From Calidifontibacillus erzurumensis (GTDB lineage: Bacteria > Bacillota > Bacilli > Bacillales > Bacillaceae_J), in assembly GCF_013303125.1 (NCBI RefSeq), contig NZ_JABTTE010000025.1:1-50120 (forward strand): a DNA stretch of 50,120 nt, written 5' to 3'. Below are positions 34,754 to 44,599 of the stretch, piece after piece. The notes beneath the pieces are model-generated. The model searched no databases, was not told the DNA's origin, and saw only the letters and a list, made by a program, of their open reading frames with translations. How positions within the stretch are numbered: position 1 is the first letter of the stretch; each line of letters opens with the position of its first letter. The translations under genes and the position numbers were made by a program.

Positions 34754-35179
34754 ATGGTTGATAAAAAAGATAATCTTCAAATCAAACGAATTTACAAAGA
34801 GCCATCGCTTGATGATGGTTTCAGGGTTTTAGTTGATCGTTTATGGCCAAGAGGGGTAAAAAAAGAGCGGGCAAATATTGATTTATGGCTAAAAGAAGTT
34901 GCGCCAAGCCCAGAGTTAAGGAAATGGTTTTGCCATAAGGAAGAAAGGTTTCCAGAGTTTCGTAAACATTATTTGGAAGAATTACAGACTGATCCACTCC
35001 ATCAAGCCCAAGTTGAAATACTTCAACAGAAACTAAATGAAGGCCGGGTTACGTTGTTGTATGCGGCTAAAGATGAAAAACATAACCATGCTATTGTTTT
35101 ATATGAATTTTTACAAAGCACATCATCCAATCAATCACATATAAAAAGTGATAGTAAAACGCTGCGTAATCAACAATGA
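34754..35179 (+). CDS. DUF488 (YeaO-like) family protein
   Basis: 141 residues after AAGGGG. Conserved DUF488 blocks: IKRIYKEPSLDDGFRVLVDRLWPRG, LWLKEVAPSPELRKWF, and VTLLYAAKDEKHNHAIVLYEFL. The family is widespread, soluble and often found near stress genes; the biochemical role is not established. The C-terminal 15 residues are Ser/Asn/Gln-rich and not conserved. A hairpin AAAGGTGC/GCACCTTT (35218-35247) lies after the stop, without a clear T run. Confidence 0.88.
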   Translation: MVDKKDNLQIKRIYKEPSLDDGFRVLVDRLWPRGVKKERANIDLWLKEVAPSPELRKWFCHKEERFPEFRKHYLEELQTDPLHQAQVEILQQKLNEGRVTLLYAAKDEKHNHAIVLYEFLQSTSSNQSHIKSDSKTLRNQQ

Positions 35180-35415
35180 GCAAACCCTATTTTTTCTCCT
35201 ACAACATAAATAGGTGCAAAGGTGCTGTTGAATGAAGTTGCACCTTTCACCAAACGGTCTATCATATTTTTCGAATGAAAATTTCAATATTTGTAAAAAC
35301 AGTGTAATTGTACTATTTTCTCAATTCCTTCCCTCCAACCCAACCTAATCACTCATTAGAGGAAACCCCACAACCAAACCTCCAAAAACGAAGCCCCATC
35401 TCCTATATCCAATAA

Positions 35416-36612
35416 CTACAACAAATCTGAAATCAAAGAAGAGACGATTTCTTTTCCTCGATGCCAAAAAGGGCGCTTCTTATATTCAGCCAATGTAAGT
35501 TGTTCAGAACGTAGGAGGATATCATTGACCAACTCTCTCCGAATTTTTTTAATAAAAATAGGATCGCGGATGATGCAATTTAATTCATCATTAATAAAAA
35601 GACTGCGCTTATCAAAATTGGCCGTACCAAAATCGCAATACTCATTATCAATTAAAATGATTTTCCCGTGATAAAAACCGTTTGTATAACGGTAAATACG
35701 ACCGCCGGCCTTCAACAACTGTCTAAAATATGGAAAAGCAGCTTCTCTAACTAAAACATGGTCAGCTTTATACGGGACAAGAATTGTAACACGAACCCCG
35801 CGCTTTAAAGCAGCCACAAGTACTTGCAATATTTCTTTACCTGGAATGAAATAAGGGGTGCCAATTAAAATTTCAGTTTTAGCATTATTGAGAAGGTGAA
35901 CTAAAAATTCCTTCAAATGTGCGCCATCAGTTGGCAAAAAGCGCATCGGCAAAGCACCTTTCGAAAGTTCAGGGAAATAGATCTTCTTCTTCAGTAAATC
36001 TTCACCCGTTGCTCTTTTCCAGTCCCATAAAAACTCTGTTTGCAAATCCTGGACGCCGTCCCCAACAAGCTTTAAATGGTAATCTTGCCAATAACCTAAA
36101 TACGGATCTTGGCCTAAATATTCGCGGCCGATATTAAAACCGCCAAAATAACCGATCGTTCCATCAATCACAGTGATTTTGCGATGGTTTCGGTAATTTA
36201 ATGAGTAAAAAAGGAAAGGAAACTTTGGTTTATTGCAAAAAGATACATGAATGCCGCTTTTTTTGAGAGAGTGAATAATTTTACGGGAAATCCGATAAGA
36301 GCCGATACGATCCAACAGCAAGCGAACCGTAACGCCTTCTTTCGCTTTCTTTTTTAATAAATCCAAAAATTCAAGGCTGACATGGTCATTTTTCACAATG
36401 TAAAACAAAATATGAACATGGTACTTTGCATTAGAGATGTCTTTAAACAAATTTTTAAATAAATCTCCTCCATCTGTAAAAAGAAGCCATTTTCCATGGC
36501 GAATCGGATAATGCCGTTTTAATACTTTTTTCAAATGGAATTTTCGCCCGAAATAAAAATCAAGGGTACACCATATGAAAAAAACTAGGATAAACATGAG
36601 TATATTCGTCAT
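35416..36612 (-). CDS. clsB: cardiolipin synthase family protein (YwjE-type)
   Basis: 398 residues from the start at 36612, 8 bases after GAGGAG on the minus strand. One N-terminal membrane span (about 3-18) precedes two phospholipase-D catalytic motifs: H143-x-K145-x4-D150 (HRKITVID) and H315-x-K317-x4-D322 (HGKIILID). It should condense phosphatidylglycerol into cardiolipin at the membrane. The length and position next to fadF match B. subtilis YwjE (ClsB). It is divergent from fadF, with nearly 1 kb of repeat-bearing DNA between. Confidence 0.88.
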   Translation of the reverse strand: MTNILMFILVFFIWCTLDFYFGRKFHLKKVLKRHYPIRHGKWLLFTDGGDLFKNLFKDISNAKYHVHILFYIVKNDHVSLEFLDLLKKKAKEGVTVRLLLDRIGSYRISRKIIHSLKKSGIHVSFCNKPKFPFLFYSLNYRNHRKITVIDGTIGYFGGFNIGREYLGQDPYLGYWQDYHLKLVGDGVQDLQTEFLWDWKRATGEDLLKKKIYFPELSKGALPMRFLPTDGAHLKEFLVHLLNNAKTEILIGTPYFIPGKEILQVLVAALKRGVRVTILVPYKADHVLVREAAFPYFRQLLKAGGRIYRYTNGFYHGKIILIDNEYCDFGTANFDKRSLFINDELNCIIRDPIFIKKIRRELVNDILLRSEQLTLAEYKKRPFWHRGKEIVSSLISDLL

Positions 36613-36683
36613 CAAGTTGAACTCCTCAAACATTTTAATTGTAATTAGTGCTTCTGAAAGAAGATAAATTCCAGAGAATAGAT

Positions 36684-37077
36684 ATTGGGTGTTTTTAAAA
36701 GGTGAGTGTTTTGTCGAATGCCTAGAGATTTAAAGCGACAACGCTGTGAATGATTGCCACATACGTTAGTTGTTTTTAAAATATAAGATTTTTGCTATAA
36801 GCAAGTGCCTCAAGATTTAAAGGAACAAGGCTAGGAATAATTGCCACAGACGTTAGGTGTTTCTAAAATATAAGATTTTCGCTATAAGCAAATGCCCCGT
36901 GATTTAAAGCGATAAGCTGGGAACAATTGCCACAGGCCTTAGATGTTTCTAAAATATAAGTCTTTCGCTATTAGCGAATGCCTCGTGATTTATAAGACAA
37001 ATATAGAAATAATTAACAAATAAGTTAGGTGTTTCTCTAAGAAAAGATAAGTCTTTCGTTATTAATCAAAAATAAAG
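36684..37077. repeat. 86/87-bp AT-rich tandem array (about 4 units)
   Basis: Units share GATTTAAAGCGA, ATTGCCACA, CGTTAG(G/T)TGTTT and AAAATATAAGATTTTCGCTAT. The TTGCCAC mark is at 36754, 36841 and 36927, with a drifted copy near 37013, giving a period of 86-87. The array lies between clsB and fadF and has no coding frame. Confidence 0.85.
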
Positions 37078-37419
37078 CAACAAAGCTGGTATCAACGTTT
37101 AAAGTAACAAAGATGTTTTTTCGTCATTAAAATGAATCCTGAAACATAAAAATAGCTATTGGTTATACAAAACAATTGATCCTATTGAAATTGAATTCGT
37201 TATGAAGAAGGTGATTGTTATCAATCTAAACATTTGAATGTAAAAAGTTGCCGCTTGTTGTTTGAAAGGAAAAAGAATGAACATGTTGTCATCAGTGATC
37301 CTTCCAACACATAAAAATTTCTACATAGTATAACATCCAAAATGCCCTTTAAACATGGATTGCTATTAAGTAGTATGTACAATTTGGTAGAACGTTACAA
37401 AAAAATTTTTTTAAAAAGA
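37078..37419. other. remaining intergenic region upstream of the fadF promoter
   Basis: AT-rich DNA. The only small frame with a weak ribosome site (37277-37333, 18 codons) is not convincing. Confidence 0.35.
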
Positions 37420-37449
37420 TTGTCGACTGAGCGCTTGCTCGATTATAAT
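37420..37449 (+). promoter_or_regulatory. fadF promoter with FadR-like operator in the spacer
   Basis: TTGTCG (37420-37425) and TATAAT (37444-37449) with an 18-base spacer form a plausible sigma-A promoter. The spacer holds CGACTGA-GCGC-TTGCTCG (37424-37441), a degraded form of the TGANTGA-N4-TCANTCA palindrome known for FadR-type TetR regulators of fatty-acid breakdown. A better copy lies at 43302. Binding is inferred. Confidence 0.65.
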
Positions 37450-37589
37450 TTATGATATAATAAATTCAGAAAATTTTATATTAGGCGAAAAGTACTGCTA
37501 AACTATACAATTTGCCAATAGACGAAACCATAAAAAATGCAAGCGATTTCGTAAGCAAATCTCATCATTTAAAAAAAGGAGGATCATAT

Positions 37590-39710
37590 ATGCTTTTGGT
37601 CATCAATTGGATCGCATTTTTATTAGTAACCGCTTACGGCATCTACTTATTTGCATATTTGCTGAAGACAAGATATGAATACATCAAATTAGGGAAAAAA
37701 GTAGAATTTGACCGTAAGTATAAAGAGCGCTTCGATAAAATTTGGGTCATGGTGTTCGGACAAAAGAAGCTGTTAAAAGATAAGAAAAGTGGAATCATTC
37801 ATGTGATGATGTTTTATGGCTTCTTGCTCGTTCAGTTTGGCGCTATTGATTTTATTTGGAAAGGGTTAGCGCCAGGATCACACTTGCCGCTTGGGCCATT
37901 GTATCCTGCGTTTACGTTTTTCCAAGAAATTGTAACGCTTATGATTTTGGTTGCTGTTTTGTGGGCGTTTTACCGCCGTTATATTGAAAAGCTTGTCCGT
38001 TTAAAGCGCGGACTTAAAGCTGGATTAGTTCTTATTTTTATCGGTACATTAATGATTTCTGTTTTATTCGGTAATGGGATGGATTTGATTTGGCATGGCC
38101 ATGAGCCTTCCATGAGCGAACCGGTTGCTTCATTGATCGCTATGATTTTTGCTGGAATTAGTTCACCGGTTGCTGCCGTGCTGTTTTATATCGCTTGGTG
38201 GGTTCACTTGCTTGTTTTGCTTACTTTCTTAGTTTATGTGCCGCAATCAAAGCATGCTCACTTAATTGCCGGACCACTGAACGTCTTTTTCAATCGTTTG
38301 GACAAACCGGGTAAGCTTCGTCCAATCAATTTTGAAGATGAAACACAAGAATCTTTTGGTGTTGGCAAAATTGAAGATTTTACACAATACCAAATGATTG
38401 ATTTTTACGCATGTGTGGAATGCGGACGCTGTACGAATATGTGTCCGGCAACGGGAACAGGTAAGATGTTATCGCCAATGGATTTAATTATCAAAATGCG
38501 TGATCATCTCACTGAAAAAGGTGCAGCAATTACATCGCTTCAGCCGTGGGTACCTACTTTTGCCTTTGCCAATACAACTGGCAATCAGTTAGCTATGCAG
38601 GCAGCCCAAGCTCGTCAAGGTGAAGGGGCTAACGAGGCAGCAGCAGCTTATAGCGGCTATGATAAAAGCTTAATTGGCGATGTCATCACGGAGGAAGAAA
38701 TTTGGGCCTGTACAACATGCCGCAACTGTGAAGATCAATGTCCAGTTATGAATGAACATGTTGAAAAAATTATTGATTTGCGCCGTTACCTTGTTTTGAC
38801 AGAAGGTAAGGTGAATCCGGATGCTCAACGCGCTATGCAAAACATTGAGCGTCAAGGAAATCCTTGGGGCATTAGCCGTAAAGAACGTGAAAATTGGCGC
38901 GACCTTCGCGATGATGTTGTCATTAAAACTGTAAAAGAAATGCAAAAAGCTGGAGAAGAGTTTGAGTATTTATTCTGGGTCGGCTCTATGGGTTCTTATG
39001 ATAATCGCAGCCAAAAAATTGCATTATCATTCGCTAAGTTATTGAACGAAGCAGGCGTATCCTTTGCAATTTTAGGAAATAAAGAAAAGAACTCCGGTGA
39101 TACACCGCGCCGTCTTGGTAATGAATTCTTATTCCAAGAGTTGGCAACTGCCAATATTGCTGAGATTGAAAAGAGCGGTGCGAAGAAGATTGTAACGATT
39201 GACCCGCACGCCTATAATACGCTGAAAAATGAGTATGTTGATTTTGGTCTGGAAGTGGAAGTTTACCACCATACAGAAGTGCTTGCTCAGTTAATCAAAG
39301 AAGGCCGTTTGAAGCCAAAATACGAGCTTGATGAAACAATTACATTCCATGATTCTTGTTATCTCGGCCGTTATAACGAAATTTACGACCAACCGCGTGA
39401 AATATTGCGTTCAATTCCTGGCGTGAAGCTAGTTGAAATGGAACGCAACCGAGAAACAGGAATGTGCTGCGGTGCTGGCGGTGGATTAATGTGGATGGAA
39501 GAACATGTCGGCAACCGCATCAATGTGGCACGCACAGAGCAAGCTCTTGAAGTCAATCCAACGGTCATTTCCAGTGGCTGTCCTTACTGTCTGACAATGC
39601 TGTCTGATGGTACGAAGGCAAAAGAAGTAGAAGATAAAGTGAAAACTTACGATATTGCAGAACTGTTAGAGATGGCGGTTTATCGAAAAGAAGACCAAAT
39701 TGCACAGTAA
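37590..39710 (+). CDS. fadF: FadF-type membrane Fe-S oxidoreductase
   Basis: 706 residues from ATG 37590 after GGAGG; in-frame codons back to 37512 precede the ribosome site and are not counted. About five N-terminal membrane spans (to about residue 225) resemble the heme-binding NarI-like region. Two ferredoxin-type motifs follow, starting C275 (CVECGRCTNMCP) and C374 (CTTCRNCEDQCP), then two CCG cysteine-rich domains (C626-C627 in MCCGAGGG; GCPYCLTM). It is believed to pass electrons from acyl-CoA dehydrogenase/ETF to quinone. It leads the acyl-CoA degradation cluster and carries a FadR-like box at its promoter. Confidence 0.92.
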   Translation: MLLVINWIAFLLVTAYGIYLFAYLLKTRYEYIKLGKKVEFDRKYKERFDKIWVMVFGQKKLLKDKKSGIIHVMMFYGFLLVQFGAIDFIWKGLAPGSHLPLGPLYPAFTFFQEIVTLMILVAVLWAFYRRYIEKLVRLKRGLKAGLVLIFIGTLMISVLFGNGMDLIWHGHEPSMSEPVASLIAMIFAGISSPVAAVLFYIAWWVHLLVLLTFLVYVPQSKHAHLIAGPLNVFFNRLDKPGKLRPINFEDETQESFGVGKIEDFTQYQMIDFYACVECGRCTNMCPATGTGKMLSPMDLIIKMRDHLTEKGAAITSLQPWVPTFAFANTTGNQLAMQAAQARQGEGANEAAAAYSGYDKSLIGDVITEEEIWACTTCRNCEDQCPVMNEHVEKIIDLRRYLVLTEGKVNPDAQRAMQNIERQGNPWGISRKERENWRDLRDDVVIKTVKEMQKAGEEFEYLFWVGSMGSYDNRSQKIALSFAKLLNEAGVSFAILGNKEKNSGDTPRRLGNEFLFQELATANIAEIEKSGAKKIVTIDPHAYNTLKNEYVDFGLEVEVYHHTEVLAQLIKEGRLKPKYELDETITFHDSCYLGRYNEIYDQPREILRSIPGVKLVEMERNRETGMCCGAGGGLMWMEEHVGNRINVARTEQALEVNPTVISSGCPYCLTMLSDGTKAKEVEDKVKTYDIAELLEMAVYRKEDQIAQ

Positions 39711-39743
39711 AACTTTTCAAAGCAAATTCGGGGAGGAACTCAT

Positions 39744-40925
39744 ATGACAAAAACAGTGATTGTAAGTGGTGCAAGAACACCTTTTGGCAAATTCGGCGGG
39801 GGGCTTAGCTCCCTCACCGCTGCCCAGCTTGGCGGAATTGCCATTAAAGAAACGCTGAAAAGAGCCGGTCTTGACGCTTCCGAAGTTGGCGAAGTGATTA
39901 TGGGAACTGTTTTGCAAGGTGGACAAGGGCAAATTCCATCTCGCCAGGCTGCTCGCGAAGCAGGTATTCCTTGGGAAGTGCAAACGGAAACAATCAATAA
40001 AGTTTGTGCATCTGGTCTAAGAAGTGTAACGTTTGCAGATCAAATCATTCGCGTTGGCGATCAAGAAGTAATCGTGGCTGGCGGAATGGAATCAATGAGT
40101 AATGCTCCATATTTCATGCCACAAGCGCGCTTTGGTGCACGGATGGGCGATGTAAAAATGATTGACCTCATGGTGCATGATGGATTAACTTGCTCTTTCA
40201 AACATGTTCATATGGGTACTTATGGAAACATGACTGCGAAGGAATTTGGCATCACAAGAGAAGAGCAAGATGAGTGGGCATTAAGAAGCCATGAGCGGGC
40301 GATTGCAGCGATCGAAGCAGGAAAATTTAAAGATGAAATTGTTCCTGTTGAAGTGCCGCAACGAAAAGGAGATCCGCTTGTAATTGATACGGATGAATGC
40401 CCTCGTAAAGATACATCACTTGAAAAGCTAAGCAAGCTTCCATCTGTATTTGGATCAGATGGCACCATTACTGCTGGAAACGCTCCAGGTGTCAACGATG
40501 GCGCAGCTGCACTGTTGTTAATGTCTGAGGAACGGGCTCTTAAAGAAGGAAAAGAAATCATGGCAACGATCGTTGGCCATACGGCAATTGCAGTGGAAGC
40601 TCATCGTTTCCCAGAAACGCCGGGTCTTGTCATTAATGAACTTTTGAAAAAAACAGGCAAGTCGCTTGATGACATCGCGTTATTTGAAATTAACGAAGCT
40701 TTTGCTGCTGTTGCTTTAGCGAGCGGAAAAATTGCAGGTCTCGATCCAGAAAAAGTAAATGTCAACGGAGGAGCGGTTGCTCTAGGACATCCGATTGGCG
40801 CAAGTGGAACACGGATCATTTTAACTTTAATTCATGAATTGAAACGTCGTGGCGGCGGCCTTGGAATTGCAGCAATTTGCAGCGGCGGCGGCCAAGGTGA
40901 CGCGATCATGGTGGAAGTTAAATAA
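39744..40925 (+). CDS. thl: acetyl-CoA C-acetyltransferase (thiolase)
   Basis: 393 residues, ribosome site GGGGAGG, 33 bases after fadF. Thiolase landmarks: nucleophile C88 in [10 protein letters not shown], the [14 protein letters not shown] loop, the late [16 protein letters not shown] histidine motif and the C-terminal [10 protein letters not shown] cysteine. It cleaves acetoacetyl-CoA to two acetyl-CoA, or the reverse. It works with the Hbd and acyl-CoA dehydrogenases that follow. Comparable to MmgA of B. subtilis, but the cluster context differs. Confidence 0.95.
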   Translation: MTKTVIVSGARTPFGKFGGGLSSLTAAQLGGIAIKETLKRAGLDASEVGEVIMGTVLQGGQGQIPSRQAAREAGIPWEVQTETINKVCASGLRSVTFADQIIRVGDQEVIVAGGMESMSNAPYFMPQARFGARMGDVKMIDLMVHDGLTCSFKHVHMGTYGNMTAKEFGITREEQDEWALRSHERAIAAIEAGKFKDEIVPVEVPQRKGDPLVIDTDECPRKDTSLEKLSKLPSVFGSDGTITAGNAPGVNDGAAALLLMSEERALKEGKEIMATIVGHTAIAVEAHRFPETPGLVINELLKKTGKSLDDIALFEINEAFAAVALASGKIAGLDPEKVNVNGGAVALGHPIGASGTRIILTLIHELKRRGGGLGIAAICSGGGQGDAIMVEVK

Positions 40926-41052
40926 AGCTATAGATTGCGTTGTTCCTTTATTTTGAACGTGAATTCATTTCAAGTACGCTAGTGGTCTGAAAGTTTGATA
41001 GATTTTATGAAAAAATTGCACAGTCGAACTTAAATTGAGTCCGCTAAATTTC

Positions 41053-41115
41053 CTAGGAAAGTTGCGGGCTTACATAAGAAATCTAGAAAATTTAGGAAAC
41101 GCGCAAACTTCCTAG
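41053..41115. other. imperfect hairpin between thiolase and hbd genes
   Basis: CTAGGAAAGTTGCG (41053-41066) and CGCAAACTTCCTAG (41102-41115) match as inverted repeats at 12 of 14 positions. No T run follows, so it may be a processing or partial-termination signal rather than a strong terminator. Confidence 0.4.
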
Positions 41116-41166
41116 CGTTTAAATTTAAGAGAATGCTAGAAATTTTAATAGAGGGGGAACGATCAA

Positions 41167-42018
41167 ATGGATATTCAAAAAGTGATGGTCATTGGGGCTG
41201 GACAAATGGGCTCCGGAATCGCGCAAGTTTGTGCAATGGCTGGTTTTTCTGTTGTTTTACAAGATTTAAAAGATGAATTTTTAGACCGCGGCATGGGTGT
41301 GATCAATAAAAATTTGCAGCGCCAAGTGGACAAAGAACGTATGACAGCTGCAGAAAAAGAGGAAATCATCGCTCGAATTCAAACGACAACAGACATTCAA
41401 GCAGCAAAAGATGTCGATATCGTTATTGAAGCTGCTGTAGAAAATATGGAAGTGAAAAGCAATATTTTCAGACAACTTGATGAAATTGCACCCGCTCATG
41501 CCATTTTAGCAACAAATACATCTTCACTTCCGATTACGGAAATTGCTGCGGCTACGAAACGCCCTGAAAAAGTTATTGGTATGCATTTTATGAATCCTGT
41601 TCCGGTAATGAAGCTCGTTGAGATCATTCGTGGTTTGGCAACAGCTGACGAAGTATACCAAGCGATTGAAGATATGACGAAAAAGTTGAATAAAGTGCCG
41701 GTTGAAGTGAATGATTTCCCTGGATTCGTTTCAAACCGCGTACTCATGCCGATGATCAATGAAGCGATTTACACTGTTTATGAAGGGGTGGCAACTCCTG
41801 AAGCAGTTGATGAAGTAATGAAGCTCGGAATGAACCATCCAATGGGACCTCTGACACTCGCAGATTTTATCGGTCTTGACACTTGCTTGTATATTATGGA
41901 AGTGCTTCATGAAGGATTCGGCGATGACAAATACCGTCCTTGCCCATTGTTGAGAAAATACGTGAAAGCAGGCTGGCTAGGCCGTAAGTCAGGACGCGGC
42001 TTCTATGTTTACGAATAA
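41167..42018 (+). CDS. hbd: 3-hydroxybutyryl-CoA dehydrogenase
   Basis: 283 residues after GAGGGGG. The N-terminal Rossmann fold has GAGQMG (10-15). Catalytic S119 (NTSSLP), H140 in [18 protein letters not shown]152 and the asparagine in the later FVSNRVLMP block are all present. It oxidises 3-hydroxybutyryl-CoA to acetoacetyl-CoA with NAD(P). It lies between the thiolase and acyl-CoA dehydrogenase genes; a stem (CGAATGG-CGGGG/CCCCGTTCG, about 42070-42103) lies in the gap after it. Confidence 0.95.
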   Translation: MDIQKVMVIGAGQMGSGIAQVCAMAGFSVVLQDLKDEFLDRGMGVINKNLQRQVDKERMTAAEKEEIIARIQTTTDIQAAKDVDIVIEAAVENMEVKSNIFRQLDEIAPAHAILATNTSSLPITEIAAATKRPEKVIGMHFMNPVPVMKLVEIIRGLATADEVYQAIEDMTKKLNKVPVEVNDFPGFVSNRVLMPMINEAIYTVYEGVATPEAVDEVMKLGMNHPMGPLTLADFIGLDTCLYIMEVLHEGFGDDKYRPCPLLRKYVKAGWLGRKSGRGFYVYE

Positions 42019-42139
42019 TATAAAAAGAAACGGCATTTATGAATACCGATCAATAGGCAGCAAATGATCGAATGGCGGGGCGAGCTTTTGCTTTCCCCGT
42101 TCGACAATGCAACTAGACGGATTAAAAGGAGGACTTGAA

Positions 42140-43282
42140 ATGGACCTTCGTTTTTCAGAAGAACAAGAGATGATGCGAAAAATGGTCCGTGATTTTGCAC
42201 AAACGGAAATTACTCCATTTATTGAGAGAATGGAAGAGCACGATGAATTTCCTCGGGAAATATTGAATAAGATGGCTGAACTAGGTTTAATGGGCATCGT
42301 TATTCCTGAAGAATATGGTGGAGCCGGGATGGATTACACATCCTACATCATTGCAATTAATGAGCTTTCACGTGTGAGTGCAACGGTCGGCGTTATTTTA
42401 TCTGTTCACACTTCAGTCTGCACAAATCCGATTTTATTTTTTGGAACGGAAGAGCAAAAGAAAAAATATGTTACAAAACTAGCTTCTGGCGAGTACTTAG
42501 GCGCTTTTGCTTTAACAGAGCCAAACGCTGGATCTGATGCAGCAAGTCTCAAAACACGTGCAGTGAAAGATGGCGATGTTTATGTTTTAAATGGCTCAAA
42601 AATATTTATCACAAACGGCGGAGAAGCGGATGTCTATATCGTTTTTGCAGTAACAGATCCAGATAAAGGAAGCAAAGGCATTTCAGCTTTTATCGTTGAA
42701 AAAGGAACACCAGGATTTATTATTGGAAAAAATGAAAAGAAAATGGGTCTGCACGGTTCCAGAACCGTTCAATTATCATTTGAAGATTGCAAAGTTCCTG
42801 CAGAGAATCTCTTGGGGCAAGAAGGAGAAGGCTTTAAAATTGCTATGAGCAACCTTGAAGCAGGACGTATTGGTATAGCAGCCCAATCGCTCGGAATCGC
42901 AGAAGCTGCTTTAGAAGCTGCAGTCGCTTATGCAAAAGAGCGTCAGCAATTTGGTAAACCGATTGCATTACAGCAAGGTATTGGTTTTAAGCTTGCTGAT
43001 ATGGCAACAGCTGTTGAAGCAGCAAGACTATTAGTTTACCGTGCTGCTAATTTAAAATCAAATGGTATTCCTTGCGCTCAAGAAGCGTCAATGGCGAAAT
43101 TGTTTGCATCAAGAACAGCGATGGAAGTTGCGACCGAAGCCGTTCAAGTTTTTGGTGGTTACGGTTATACAAAAGAGTATCCGGTAGAGCGTTATTTCCG
43201 CGATGCTAAAATTTGTGAAATTTATGAAGGCACAAGTGAGATTCAAAGAATCGTTATTAGCCGGAAACTGATCGCAGACTAA
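42140..43282 (+). CDS. acyl-CoA dehydrogenase, short-chain type
   Basis: 380 residues from ATG 42140, right after AAAGGAGG. FAD-dependent flavoprotein: [38 protein letters not shown], and catalytic base E363 in [15 protein letters not shown]. It makes enoyl-CoA from acyl-CoA, with electrons going to ETF and perhaps on to FadF. It is a close relative of the next gene (identical length and catalytic position), so this is a tandem duplication. Butyryl-CoA is the likely substrate given hbd and icmF, but this is inferred. Confidence 0.93.
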   Translation: MDLRFSEEQEMMRKMVRDFAQTEITPFIERMEEHDEFPREILNKMAELGLMGIVIPEEYGGAGMDYTSYIIAINELSRVSATVGVILSVHTSVCTNPILFFGTEEQKKKYVTKLASGEYLGAFALTEPNAGSDAASLKTRAVKDGDVYVLNGSKIFITNGGEADVYIVFAVTDPDKGSKGISAFIVEKGTPGFIIGKNEKKMGLHGSRTVQLSFEDCKVPAENLLGQEGEGFKIAMSNLEAGRIGIAAQSLGIAEAALEAAVAYAKERQQFGKPIALQQGIGFKLADMATAVEAARLLVYRAANLKSNGIPCAQEASMAKLFASRTAMEVATEAVQVFGGYGYTKEYPVERYFRDAKICEIYEGTSEIQRIVISRKLIAD

Positions 43283-43301
43283 TTGGTTTGCATGCGCTAA
43301 T

Positions 43302-43319
43302 TGACTGAGCACTCACTCA
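43302..43319 (+). promoter_or_regulatory. FadR-like operator upstream of acdA
   Basis: TGACTGA-GCAC-TCACTCA is a near-perfect match to the TGANTGA-N4-TCANTCA pattern of FadR-type operators, and the two halves are exact inverted copies. It overlaps a TTGACT hexamer (43301-43306) that could be a -35 box; no good -10 is seen. Confidence 0.65.
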
Positions 43320-43388
43320 GGATGAAAAAATTTGAACATGAAAAAAAGCTCAACGGGTTTTAAAAATAAAAGTCTAGGGGGATTAAAT

Positions 43389-44531
43389 ATGAATTTTCAA
43401 TTATCAGAAGAACATGAAATGCTTCGAAAAATGGTTAGAGATTTTGCAAATGATGTAGTGGCACCTACTGCTGCTGAACGTGATGAAGAAGCACGTTTTG
43501 ACCGGGAAATTTTCGACCAAATGGCGGAGCTCGGTTTAACAGGGATTCCATGGCCAGAACAATACGGCGGCAGCGGCTTCGATTACTTAGCTTATTGTAT
43601 CGCTGTTGAAGAGCTTTCCCGCGTGTGCGCATCAACGGGGGTAACATTATCTGCACACGTTTCACTTGCAAGCTGGCCAATTTTCAAATTTGGTACAGAA
43701 GAGCAAAAGCAAAAATATTTGCGTCCATTGGCAGAAGGTAAAAAAATAGGGGCTTACGGTTTAACAGAACCTGGCGCAGGTTCGGATGCCGGAAGCATGA
43801 AAACAACTGCGAAACTTGTTGGAGATGAATATATTTTAAATGGTTCAAAAATCTTTATCACAAACGGCGGCGTTGCTGATATCTATGTCGTTTTTGCATT
43901 AACAGATCCTGAAAAGAGAACAAAAGGAGTTAGCGCCTTTATTGTTGAAAAAGACTTCCCAGGTTTTTCAATTGGTAAAAAAGAAAATAAATTGGGCATT
44001 CGTTCATCTCCTACAACTGAAATTATTTTTGAGGACTGCCGTGTGCCAAAAGAAAACTTGCTTGGCAAAGAAGGCGAAGGATTTAAAATTGCAATGATGA
44101 CGCTTGATGGCGGACGCAATGGTATCGCAGCCCAAGCGGTTGGGATTGCCCAAGGTGCATTAGATGCAGCGGTAGCATATGCAAAAGAACGTCATCAATT
44201 TGGTAAGCCGATTGCTCATCAACAAGGAATTAGTTTCAAACTAGCAGACATGGCAACACAAATTGAGGCTGCAAGACTATTAACTTATCAGGCAGCTTGG
44301 AGAGAAAGTGAAGGATTACCTTATGGTCAAGCTTCTGCAATGGCGAAATTGATGGCCGGTGATACTGCTATGCGTGTGACAATCGATGCAGTTCAAATCT
44401 TTGGTGGTTATGGATATACGAAAGAATATCCAGTAGAACGGTTTATGCGCGATGCGAAAATCACTCAAATCTATGAAGGAACACAAGAAATCCAACGTCT
44501 TGTTATTTCAAGAATGTTGATTGCAGATTAA
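43389..44531 (+). CDS. acdA: acyl-CoA dehydrogenase AcdA
   Basis: 380 residues from ATG 43389 after GGGGG; longer in-frame starts lack a ribosome site. The sequence follows B. subtilis AcdA closely ([59 protein letters not shown]). Catalytic base E363 lies in [15 protein letters not shown]. It acts with ETF and FadF in acyl-CoA oxidation. It is the second copy of a tandem pair, with its own operator-like palindrome at 43302, so its regulation may differ from the first copy. Confidence 0.95.
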   Translation: MNFQLSEEHEMLRKMVRDFANDVVAPTAAERDEEARFDREIFDQMAELGLTGIPWPEQYGGSGFDYLAYCIAVEELSRVCASTGVTLSAHVSLASWPIFKFGTEEQKQKYLRPLAEGKKIGAYGLTEPGAGSDAGSMKTTAKLVGDEYILNGSKIFITNGGVADIYVVFALTDPEKRTKGVSAFIVEKDFPGFSIGKKENKLGIRSSPTTEIIFEDCRVPKENLLGKEGEGFKIAMMTLDGGRNGIAAQAVGIAQGALDAAVAYAKERHQFGKPIAHQQGISFKLADMATQIEAARLLTYQAAWRESEGLPYGQASAMAKLMAGDTAMRVTIDAVQIFGGYGYTKEYPVERFMRDAKITQIYEGTQEIQRLVISRMLIAD

Positions 44532-44599
44532 TTTTTAAGGATACGGCTATAGGTGAAAAGGGCTGAAATTAGCCGGTCTAATAACGATTCGTTTAAAAA

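Noticed and set aside
37277-37333. 18-codon frame with a weak ribosome site upstream of fadF
   Set aside because: Too short and weak to support as a gene or a leader.
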